Assembly: GCA_964520895.1 (NCBI GenBank) | Contig: CAZFOR010000040.1 | Span: forward strand, 1-11,507 | Reading direction: 5' to 3' | Length of the DNA stretch: 11,507 nt | From: SIG350 sp964520895 | GTDB taxonomy: Bacteria; Bacillota; Clostridia; TANB77; SIG350 | Shown here: piece after piece, positions 1-6,136 of the stretch | How positions within the stretch are numbered: position 1 is the stretch's first letter | How the letters are laid out: each line of letters starts with the position of its first letter | Position numbers and translations under genes: made by a program | Notes under the pieces: generated by a model | The model's input: only the letters and a program-made list of their open reading frames with translations | Told to the model about the DNA's origin: nothing | The model's database searches: none

Positions 1-3
1 AGT

Positions 4-37
4 AAAAAAGAATAATGAGTATTAACCCATTATTCTT
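4..37 (-). terminator. Rho-independent terminator of spoVG
   Basis: Read on the minus strand, a 10-bp perfect stem (AAGAATAATG at 37-28 pairing with CATTATTCTT at 17-8) encloses a 10-base loop and runs into a run of T residues at 9-4. It lies 23 bases past the spoVG stop codon and has no competing gene, so it very likely ends spoVG as a single-gene transcript. The stem is A+T-rich, in keeping with the genome. Confidence 0.8.
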
Positions 38-60
38 CATTTCGTTTTAAATTATCAAAA

Positions 61-354
61 TTATTCAGCTGGTTTTTCTTCAACATCTTCTGCATTGTTA
101 TATGCTTCAAAAATTGCATCCTCTATTTTTTTTCTAGTGTCTGCATTAATTGGATGTGCTATGTCTCTAAATTCACCTGTTACAGGATTTTTTCTACTTG
201 GCATAGCTATAAATAAACCAGTTACATTTTCGTCTACTTTTTCAATAACTTTAATATCATGAATAACAAATTCATTATCAAAAGTGATTGAAGCGACAGC
301 TTTCATCCTATTCTTTGTAGGAATCTTTTTAACTCTTACGTCTGTAATTTGCAT
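61..354 (-). CDS. spoVG: Septation/sporulation regulator SpoVG
   Basis: This encodes a 97-residue SpoVG protein, a small nucleic-acid-binding regulator known in Firmicutes for effects on spore cortex formation, asymmetric septation and global gene expression. The family signature is clear: MQITDVRVKK at the N-terminus and GLFIAMPSRK followed by GEFRDIAHPIN at residues 46-70. The C-terminal tail is acidic and variable, as is usual. The start at 354 is preferred over an in-frame ATG at 375, because the upstream codons contain the ribosome binding site (AAGGCGG) and because family members begin MQITDVR. The gene has a sigma-H-type promoter at 414-442 and its own terminator, and is divergent from murC. 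As I recall from family knowledge, murC, purR, spoVG and glmU lie together in many clostridia; here only murC and spoVG are adjacent, and they face apart. Confidence 0.96.
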   Translation of the reverse strand: MQITDVRVKKIPTKNRMKAVASITFDNEFVIHDIKVIEKVDENVTGLFIAMPSRKNPVTGEFRDIAHPINADTRKKIEDAIFEAYNNAEDVEEKPAE

Positions 355-413
355 GTTCCGTGCACCGCCTTCCATAATATGTACATATTTTAGCTATATT
401 AGCTAATATTTAT

Positions 414-442
414 ATATTCGCCAATTCTTTTATTTTTCCTTC
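414..442 (-). promoter_or_regulatory. Sigma-H-type promoter of spoVG
   Basis: On the minus strand, GAAGGAAAA (442-434) and GGCGAATAT (422-414) are separated by exactly 11 bases. These match at every defined position the sigma-H consensus as I know it from Bacillus subtilis (RNAGGAWWW, 11-12 bases, RNNGAATWW). spoVG is a classic sigma-H target there. Transcription would start near 407, leaving a leader of about 50 bases. The assignment is inference from a motif match; no better sigma-A promoter was seen in the spacer on this strand. Confidence 0.7.
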
Positions 443-511
443 TAATTTTTACAAAAAAATGTTTTTTTGACATAAAATTTTAACAAACATTTATTTTATT
501 TTAAATATTTA

Positions 512-540
512 TTGAATAAAACATATAATACGGATATAAT
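512..540 (+). promoter_or_regulatory. Probable sigma-A promoter of murC
   Basis: TTGAAT (512-517) and a perfect TATAAT (535-540) are separated by 17 bases, and the murC start lies 33 bases beyond. Two more TATAAT hexamers lie at 524-529 and 546-551, exactly 11 bases to either side. The central one has the best -35 partner. The leader would be short, about 25-30 bases, with no sign of a riboswitch. Confidence 0.6.
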
Positions 541-573
541 ATACATATAATTTTTACAAGGAAGTGATTTTAT

Positions 574-1959
574 TTGGAACAAAAAATTAATTATTCAAAT
601 ATACATTTTATAGGTATTGGTGGTATCAGTATGAGTGGTATTGCTTCAATATTATTAAAATGGGGTTATTTTGTATCAGGTTCTGATAGTGTTGATTCTG
701 ATATATTACAAAACTTAAAAAAACAAGGTGCAATAACATATGTAGGTCATGAGGCAAACAATATAAAAAATCCTGATTTAGTAGTATATACTGCTGCTAT
801 TTCAAAAGATAATCCTGAATTATTAAAAGCCAAAGAACTTGGTATTAAAGTTATGGAAAGAGCAGATTTTTTAGGTGAACTAACAAAACTATATAACAAA
901 ACTATTGCTATATCTGGAACACATGGAAAAACAACTACTACATCTATGATTAGTATATGTTTTATTGAAGCAGATTTTGATCCATCAGTGCAAGTAGGTT
1001 CAATATTACCACAAATAAATGGTAATTACAAAATTGGTAATTCAGATTACTTTATAATTGAAGCATGTGAATATGTTGATAGTTTTCTAAAATTCTATCC
1101 ACAAACAGAAATAATATTAAATATTGAAAAAGAGCATTTAGACTATTTTAAAGATATTTATCAAATAAAAGATTCATTTAAAAAATTCATAAACAAATTA
1201 CCTGAAAATGGTAATCTAATAATTAATATTGATAGTTCTGAATGTATTGATGTATTAAAAACTATTAGAGAAGATATTAATATATATACATATAGTATAA
1301 AAGATGAGACTGCTGATATTTATGGATTTAATATTAGGTTTGATGATGATGGGTTTGGATTATTTGATGTTAAATATAATAATCAAATTATAAAAAACAT
1401 AAAACTAAATGTACCAGGAATTCATAATGTTTCAAATGCCTGTGCTTGTTTTGCAACATGTATAGCTCATAACATATCTGCTCAACATATAAAAACAGGT
1501 TTAGAAAAATTTAATGGTAGTAGCAGAAGATTTGAGTTTAAAGGAAAAACTAAAAACAATGTTACAATTATTGATGATTATGCACATCATCCTACAGAAA
1601 TAAAAGCATTATTACAATCTGCTAGAAATACTAGATATAATGAAATATGGGCTGTTTTTCAACCACATACATTCTCAAGAGTTAAAACATTATTAGATGA
1701 ATTTGAAACATGTTTTGAAATAGCTGATCATGTTATATTAACAGATATATATGCTGCAAGAGAAATTGATGATGGTAGTATTTCATCTGAAATGCTAGTT
1801 GACTTAATAAACAAAAAAACTAATAAAAATGCAATATATATTTCTAATTTTGATGATATAGCTAAATATATAAATGAAAACGCTAAACCTAATGATTTAG
1901 TATTAACTATTGGTGCAGGCACTATTACAAAACTTAGTAAATGTATACTAGATGAATAA
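574..1959 (+). CDS. murC: UDP-N-acetylmuramate--L-alanine ligase MurC
   Basis: MurC is a cytoplasmic ATP-dependent ligase that adds L-alanine to UDP-MurNAc, the first amino acid of the peptidoglycan stem peptide. The 461-residue length is normal. In order, the protein shows the UDP-binding glycine-rich loop GIGGISMSGIA (residues 14-24), the ATP-binding P-loop GTHGKTTT (115-122), the Mur central-domain segment NIEKEHLDYF (183-192), GIHNVSNACA (282-291), DDYAHHPTEI (334-343), QPHTFSR (363-369) and IGAGTI near the C-terminus (446-451). The start is a TTG at 574, preceded by AAGGAAG at 558-564, about 9 bases away; no ATG nearby fits the conserved N-terminus. It is transcribed alone, divergent from spoVG, and ends at a strong hairpin. 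Base composition is very A+T-rich, typical of the window. Confidence 0.97.
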   Translation: MEQKINYSNIHFIGIGGISMSGIASILLKWGYFVSGSDSVDSDILQNLKKQGAITYVGHEANNIKNPDLVVYTAAISKDNPELLKAKELGIKVMERADFLGELTKLYNKTIAISGTHGKTTTTSMISICFIEADFDPSVQVGSILPQINGNYKIGNSDYFIIEACEYVDSFLKFYPQTEIILNIEKEHLDYFKDIYQIKDSFKKFINKLPENGNLIINIDSSECIDVLKTIREDINIYTYSIKDETADIYGFNIRFDDDGFGLFDVKYNNQIIKNIKLNVPGIHNVSNACACFATCIAHNISAQHIKTGLEKFNGSSRRFEFKGKTKNNVTIIDDYAHHPTEIKALLQSARNTRYNEIWAVFQPHTFSRVKTLLDEFETCFEIADHVILTDIYAAREIDDGSISSEMLVDLINKKTNKNAIYISNFDDIAKYINENAKPNDLVLTIGAGTITKLSKCILDE

Positions 1960-1975
1960 AATAATATACAGAAAA

Positions 1976-2014
1976 CCAACCATTTGATTTTGCTATCAAA
2001 GGTTGGCTTTTTTT
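1976..2014 (+). terminator. Rho-independent terminator between murC and trmL
   Basis: CCAACC (1976-1981) pairs with GGTTGG (2001-2006). The stem extends inward through TTTGA/TCAAA after a single bulged A, and is followed by seven T residues (2008-2014). It lies 16 bases after the murC stop. The opposite strand has only four T residues after the stem, so it may also end the trmL transcript, more weakly. Confidence 0.85.
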
Positions 2015-2023
2015 ATATTATAC

Positions 2024-2515
2024 TTACTCAAAATATTGACTTATTTTTTCTAATTCACTAAATTCGTTTTGCCTTAATACCTCATATACTATTATTGCAA
2101 CACTATTAGATAAATTTAGTGACCTGATATTTTCTTTCATTGGTATACGAATACAATTTTCCATATTATCTTGTAATAAATCTTCCGGTAAACCTTTTGT
2201 TTCTTTTCCAAAAAGCAAATATACATTATCATAATTGTTATAGTTAATTTGTGAATAATATTTTTTTGCTTTTGTTGTTATAAAAAACATATGGCTTTTA
2301 TTATTCTTTTCCATAAACTCTTTCAAATTTTCATAATATATTACATCTAATTTATCCCAATAATCAAGTCCTGCTCTTTTTAAAGTTTTATCACTTATTT
2401 CAAACCCAAGAGGTTTTACTAAATGAAGTTTTGCTCCAATTGCAGCACATGTTCTTGCAATATTTCCCGTATTTTGAGGTATCTCTGGTTCAACTAATAC
2501 TATATTTATATTCAT
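2024..2515 (-). CDS. trmL: tRNA (cytidine/uridine-34 2'-O)-methyltransferase TrmL
   Basis: This 163-residue protein is a single-domain SPOUT-class RNA methyltransferase of the TrmL (YibK/CspR) type. TrmL uses S-adenosylmethionine to 2'-O-methylate the wobble nucleotide of certain leucine tRNAs. The three family motifs are present: EPEIPQNTGNIARTC (residues 9-23), LLFGKETKGLP (100-110) and IRIPMKENIRSLNLSNSVAI (122-141); the last two form the trefoil knot that binds the cofactor. Length matches the family. It starts 4 bases after the stop of the upstream penicillin-binding protein gene, and its ribosome binding site (GGGAG) lies inside the end of that gene, so the two are co-transcribed and probably translationally coupled. 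The pairing has no obvious functional logic. The exact tRNA target is inferred from the family. Confidence 0.94.
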   Translation of the reverse strand: MNINIVLVEPEIPQNTGNIARTCAAIGAKLHLVKPLGFEISDKTLKRAGLDYWDKLDVIYYENLKEFMEKNNKSHMFFITTKAKKYYSQINYNNYDNVYLLFGKETKGLPEDLLQDNMENCIRIPMKENIRSLNLSNSVAIIVYEVLRQNEFSELEKISQYFE

Positions 2516-2519
2516 TTTT

Positions 2520-4919
2520 TTACTCCCACATATTATTTGGTAAATCTAAATCTGGTATATCTCCTGTAGAAGGTTTATCACTTGTATTGCCTCCTTCATT
2601 TGGATCTTGGCTTCCATTTGGATCTTGACTTGCATTTGGATCTTGAACAACAGGTGTCTGAGAATTATGCAATGTACAAATTGATGTTGGTGCTTCATAA
2701 ATATAATCTCCTGCACTTGAAACATTACTTTGTCTTACTGTTCTTTGTATAAATACTCTTGTTTCTCTACAATCTGCTGGACAATGCTCTGATGCTAAAA
2801 GTCCACTTTCTTTACAAATTTCTTTACTTACATGTATATCACATGTTTTACCAGGTACTGTTCCTGATATAAACAACTCAGATCTAACTCTACTACCTCT
2901 TTGATCTTGACTACACAACTCTCCTGCTAATTTTCCAGAATCTTTACAAATTGATGCACTAACTACTCCACTAGGTTTTGAAAAGCTTCCTACTTTTAAA
3001 TCACTATGAACATCTTTCATAACTGCATTCCATATTCTAGCAGCTGGATTTTGCCCAGATACATTAACTTCTTTTGGATCATCAAACCCAAACCAAACAC
3101 TTCCTGCATAGTATGGTGTTATACCACAAAACCATCTGTCTTTATCATCATCTGTTGTACCTGTTTTTGCAGCAACAGGATTTCCTCCAATATTGATATA
3201 TGTAGCTGTTCCAGATCTTACAACATCTCTCATCATATCTATCATTATATATGCAGTTTGTTCACTAAATACTTGCCTTTTTTCAGGCTTATTTTCAACT
3301 AATGTATTTCCTTTTTTATCAACAACTTTTGTATATAATGTAGGTTCAATATATACACCACCATTTGCAATTGTAGAATATGCTCCACACATTTCCATTG
3401 GTATTATACCACTTGAAATTCCACCTAATGCCAATGGTAATGATTTATCAGCTTCTACAACTGTAGAAATGCCCATCTTTTTCAAATAATTATATGAAGT
3501 ATCTACACCTACATCTTTTAAAGCTTTTACTGCGACAACATTTATTGAATCTTGTATACCTACTCTTACACTAGTAAGTCCACTATATGGCGATGCATTT
3601 TTAGGAGTATACTTTCCAAAACTAGTTAAAATATTATCATAAACAGTAGCTGCTGTTAATACTTTTGTATCTATTCCTGGTGCATATACTGCTATCGGTT
3701 TTATTGTAGATCCTGGTTGTCTTTTTGATGATGTAGCCCTATTTAATCCTCTTTGTACTTTATCACCTGCACCACCAACTAATCCTACAACAGATCCAGT
3801 CTTATAGTCCATCACAACCATTGCTGATTGAGGCCTTTCATTATAGCTTTTATCTAATGGAAAATATTTTTCATCATTATATACTTTTTCCATTGCTTTT
3901 TGTACATCTGAATCAATATTTGTATAAATCTTTAATCCATCACCATAAACCATTTTAGTTGCAACAGCTTTTGTTGTCTTTTTCTCTGTTTGTATATCTT
4001 TTATAACATCATCAATAACCGCTTCTGTTATATATGATGATGAATTACTTACTACTTCTCTTTTATATACTAATTCTTGTGCCATTGCCTCATCATATTG
4101 CTCCTTTGTTATACTACCTAATTCAAGCATTTTTCCAAGAACTATTTCTTGTCTTGCTTTTATTTTTTCAGGTGCCTTATATTGATCATAACCTTCTGGT
4201 CCGTGTGTTATAGCAGCTAATACTGCGCATTCAGCAATTGTTAATTCTTTAACATCTTTACCAAAATAGTTATATGAAGCTGTTTGAACACCATATGCTC
4301 CATCACCTAAATAAATTATATTTAAATACATTTCCATTATTTCTTCTTTTGTTAGCCATGTCTCAACTTGTACAGCTCTTATCCATTCTCTAACTTTTCT
4401 AATAGGGTCATTCTTCTTATCACCAGTAATATTTTTAACTAATTGTTGTGTTATTGTACTACCACCAAATCCAGAATTACCACCATTAAATATATATTTA
4501 AATATTGCTGCACCAGTTCTTTTTACATCAACACCGAAATGCTTTTCAAATCTCTCATCTTCTATTGCTATAAAAGCTTTCGGCAAATATGGTGACATAT
4601 CAGTTAATTTAGCAATTACCCTATTTTCTCCACCATGTACTGTTGCATATTCATTACCATCTTTATCATAAATTATTGTTGTTAAATTTGAAAATACTAA
4701 ATCTTCTTTTGTAAGTCTTTCAGTTCCACCTATTATTCCAAATAGCATTCCTACTACAGCAATAACAGCTATAATAAATAAGATAAGTAATACTCCCATT
4801 ATTCTTTTAAATACTTTTTTCTTTTTGCTAGTTTTCTTTTTGTCTGTTTGCTTCATATGTTTTCTATTTTTGCTACGTCTTAATTCTTTTTCATTTTCTT
4901 CATTATAATTTTTATCCAT
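2520..4919 (-). CDS. ponA: Class A penicillin-binding protein (PBP1A-type transglycosylase/transpeptidase)
   Basis: This 799-residue bifunctional enzyme polymerises lipid II into glycan strands and cross-links stem peptides at the outer face of the membrane. A Lys-rich cytoplasmic tail (1-40) precedes one membrane segment (about 41-64). The glycosyltransferase family 51 domain shows IEDERFEKHFG (119-129, catalytic Glu120), GGSTITQQLVKN (152-163) and MYLNIIYLGDGAYGV (197-211). The transpeptidase domain shows PGSTIKP with the active Ser404 and Lys407, SIN (458-460) and KTGTT (585-589). The C-terminal part has two related Cys-containing segments (ICKDSGKLAGELC, 657-669; ICKESGLLASEHC, 701-713), then a short QDPN repeat. 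The start has a GGAGGT site 8 bases upstream. It is the first gene of a two-gene unit with trmL. The symbol ponA is by family resemblance; other names (mrcA, pbpA) are used. Confidence 0.95.
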   Translation of the reverse strand: MDKNYNEENEKELRRSKNRKHMKQTDKKKTSKKKKVFKRIMGVLLILFIIAVIAVVGMLFGIIGGTERLTKEDLVFSNLTTIIYDKDGNEYATVHGGENRVIAKLTDMSPYLPKAFIAIEDERFEKHFGVDVKRTGAAIFKYIFNGGNSGFGGSTITQQLVKNITGDKKNDPIRKVREWIRAVQVETWLTKEEIMEMYLNIIYLGDGAYGVQTASYNYFGKDVKELTIAECAVLAAITHGPEGYDQYKAPEKIKARQEIVLGKMLELGSITKEQYDEAMAQELVYKREVVSNSSSYITEAVIDDVIKDIQTEKKTTKAVATKMVYGDGLKIYTNIDSDVQKAMEKVYNDEKYFPLDKSYNERPQSAMVVMDYKTGSVVGLVGGAGDKVQRGLNRATSSKRQPGSTIKPIAVYAPGIDTKVLTAATVYDNILTSFGKYTPKNASPYSGLTSVRVGIQDSINVVAVKALKDVGVDTSYNYLKKMGISTVVEADKSLPLALGGISSGIIPMEMCGAYSTIANGGVYIEPTLYTKVVDKKGNTLVENKPEKRQVFSEQTAYIMIDMMRDVVRSGTATYINIGGNPVAAKTGTTDDDKDRWFCGITPYYAGSVWFGFDDPKEVNVSGQNPAARIWNAVMKDVHSDLKVGSFSKPSGVVSASICKDSGKLAGELCSQDQRGSRVRSELFISGTVPGKTCDIHVSKEICKESGLLASEHCPADCRETRVFIQRTVRQSNVSSAGDYIYEAPTSICTLHNSQTPVVQDPNASQDPNGSQDPNEGGNTSDKPSTGDIPDLDLPNNMWE
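2597..2650 (-). repeat. Three 18-bp tandem repeats encoding a QDPN tail
   Basis: A core of CATTTGGATCTTG recurs at 2597, 2615 and 2633, an exact 18-bp period. On the coding strand this gives three copies of a hexapeptide of the form SQDPNx near residues 759-774 of the penicillin-binding protein. It is an in-frame tandem repeat in a disordered, surface-exposed tail, and likely varies in copy number between strains. Confidence 0.8.
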
Positions 4920-4951
4920 AAAAATATACCTCCATATTTTTTAACATATAT

Positions 4952-4979
4952 ATTATATTATAAATATACAAAAAATCAA
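4952..4979 (-). promoter_or_regulatory. Possible sigma-A promoter of the penicillin-binding protein gene
   Basis: On the minus strand, TTGATT (4979-4974) and TATAAT (4957-4952) are 16 bases apart, with the start codon 32 bases downstream of the -10. A second overlapping TATAAT (4962-4957) has no good -35. The surrounding DNA is almost pure A+T, so chance matches are easy. Confidence 0.45.
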
Positions 4980-5012
4980 ATAGTATTTTGAAAAAAAATA
5001 TATGTTTTTATG

Positions 5013-5063
5013 TCAACTTTTGTTCGAATTTAATTTTATTGCTTATTTTATAGAAAAAGTTGA
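5013..5063. repeat. 9-bp inverted repeat TCAACTTTT/AAAAGTTGA
   Basis: TCAACTTTT at 5013-5021 is perfectly complementary to AAAAGTTGA at 5055-5063, with a 33-base spacer. The spacer is too long and the flanks too poor in T runs for a convincing terminator on either strand. It lies between the penicillin-binding protein promoter and the DnaA-box cluster. It could be a protein-binding pair of sites or a chance event in A+T-rich DNA. Confidence 0.4.
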
Positions 5064-5156
5064 TTTTTAAGTACTTTCAAAATTTGCTGTTTTTAGTAGA
5101 ACATTTGTTTTATCCACATATTCACATGTTTATCCACAGTTTTTAGTTGATTTTTA
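5058..5156 (+). repeat. 12-bp direct repeats flanking the DnaA-box cluster
   Basis: AGTTGATTTTTA occurs at 5058-5069 and again at 5145-5156, an 87-base offset, so the pair brackets the DnaA boxes. A shorter direct repeat, GTTTTTAGT, occurs at 5089-5097 and 5139-5147 (50-base offset). Whether these are functional or low-complexity coincidences cannot be settled from one sequence. Confidence 0.4.
5110..5138 (+). promoter_or_regulatory. Cluster of DnaA boxes in a gene-free stretch
   Basis: The perfect DnaA-box sequence TTATCCACA occurs at 5110-5118 and 5130-5138 in the same orientation, start to start 20 bases, about two helical turns. Between them ATATTCACA (5118-5126) differs from the consensus TTATNCACA at one position. 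The cluster lies in the 283-base gap 4920-5202, between the 3' end of the DprA-like gene and the 5' end of the penicillin-binding protein gene. DnaA is the replication initiator and also a transcription regulator. No dnaA or dnaN is in view, so this may be a DnaA-titration or regulatory site rather than the origin. No other RNA or gene was recognised in the gap. Confidence 0.65.
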
Positions 5157-5202
5157 CTTTTATTCTTGTTATTTAGTTTATTTTATTAGCAGTTTACATA
5201 TT

Positions 5203-6027
5203 TTATTTATTTTGAGTTTGTTCGTAAACTTCCAATTCCATAAAATTCGTTATAACTTTAACACCTTGTTTTATTAATTCATTTGTATATATATTTCTTA
5301 TATTAAATATATCACTTGGAAAAACAATTATCTCTCTACCCTGATCTAATGCAAAATCAATTATATACATAACTCCATCCTGTAAATCAGTTTGTATAAG
5401 CATTATCTCATTACTAATTCCTGTTAACAACCTATTTCTTTCAATTATATTGTTTTTACTATTTTTTACATAATGCTCATATTCAGATAAAATTAATCCT
5501 GTCTTTAAAAAGAATTTTTCATTTATTCCACTTGATAATATCATAATATTATTTTTGCAATTTTTATAAATATATTTATCTGATTTAATCATTCTTGAAA
5601 CAATAGATATTTTATCATTAGATATATTCTGAGAAATGTATTTTATTAACTCTATTCCATATTCATCTATATTTAATCCTTGAAAAATTGTTAAACATTT
5701 CTTATTAATTAACTCTATATCACCTAAATAATATAACAAAATAGGCGGATTGTATATCTTTTTTAATAAATATGGATAATTATTATCTAACATAGTTATT
5801 ATTTTTATTCCCCTTTTTTTGTTATATTCATATATCTCATTTGCCTTTATCATAAATTGTTTGTCCCTAAATGCATTTACTTCTTTTACACTAAAATTAT
5901 ATTCATAAATTAATATATTATTAGACAAATTATATATTTCTTTAATATTTCTATATTTATTTATCAGTTTTAATTTCTTTATATATTCAATATCTAAAAT
6001 TTTAAGCCATATCCAATATTTATCCAT
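5203..6027 (-). CDS. Degenerate DprA/Smf-like protein
   Basis: This 274-residue protein resembles DprA (Smf), the Rossmann-fold protein that loads RecA onto incoming single-stranded DNA during transformation. Family-like segments are YPYLLKKIYNPPILLYYLGD (residues 84-103), SEY (181-183), RNRLLTGIS (198-206, normally RNRIIAGLS), GREIIVFPSDI (230-240) and TNELIKQGVKVIT (248-260). The usual GSR motif (here LTIFQGLN, 112-119) and the SGLAxGID motif (here SIVSRMIKSD, 141-150) are lost, and the protein is shorter than a typical DprA of about 290-370 residues. The frame is intact over its length, so it is expressed or only recently freed from selection. The ATG at 6027 is chosen over an adjacent TTG at 6030, because AAGGAG is 5 bases from the ATG but only 2 from the TTG. 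It is a single gene with its own promoter; no clear terminator follows. DNA-binding ability is uncertain. Confidence 0.72.
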   Translation of the reverse strand: MDKYWIWLKILDIEYIKKLKLINKYRNIKEIYNLSNNILIYEYNFSVKEVNAFRDKQFMIKANEIYEYNKKRGIKIITMLDNNYPYLLKKIYNPPILLYYLGDIELINKKCLTIFQGLNIDEYGIELIKYISQNISNDKISIVSRMIKSDKYIYKNCKNNIMILSSGINEKFFLKTGLILSEYEHYVKNSKNNIIERNRLLTGISNEIMLIQTDLQDGVMYIIDFALDQGREIIVFPSDIFNIRNIYTNELIKQGVKVITNFMELEVYEQTQNK

Positions 6028-6054
6028 CAATTCTCCTTTTGGTATTTTTTAACA

Positions 6055-6083
6055 ATTATATATTAAATATATGTATTTTACAA
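6055..6083 (-). promoter_or_regulatory. Possible sigma-A promoter of the DprA-like gene
   Basis: On the minus strand, TTGTAA (6083-6078) and TATAAT (6060-6055) are separated by 17 bases. The start codon is 27 bases past the -10. It sits just after the truA terminator, which fits an independent transcription unit. Confidence 0.5.
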
Positions 6084-6093
6084 TGGATAAAAG

Positions 6094-6126
6094 AAAAAAA
6101 CTACAATTTAAAATATGTAGTTTTTT
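6094..6126 (-). terminator. Rho-independent terminator of truA
   Basis: On the minus strand, AAAAAACTACA (6126-6116) pairs with TGTAGTTTTTT (6105-6095) around a 10-base A+T loop, and the T tract continues to 6094. It begins 11 bases after the truA stop. Only five central pairs include G or C, but the shape is standard for this genome. Confidence 0.75.
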
Positions 6127-6136
6127 GTTATTTATA

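Noticed and set aside
355..375. Longer spoVG start at 375 adding seven residues
   Set aside because: Those codons contain the AAGGCGG ribosome binding site, and SpoVG proteins begin at MQITDVR.
467..472. Perfect TTGACA as the -35 of murC
   Set aside because: No acceptable -10 lies 16-18 bases downstream; the TTGAAT/TATAAT pair closer to the gene fits better.
2597..2650. CRISPR-like short repeats
   Set aside because: The repeats are contiguous 18-bp units with no spacers, and encode an in-frame protein tail.
4980..5202. Calling this gap the replication origin oriC
   Set aside because: DnaA boxes are present, but no dnaA, dnaN, rpmH or gyrase genes are near, and no clear DnaA-trio array follows the boxes. 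Whole-genome skew would be needed.
6028..6030. TTG start for the DprA-like gene
   Set aside because: It is only 2 bases from the GGAG site; the adjacent ATG at 6027 has better spacing.
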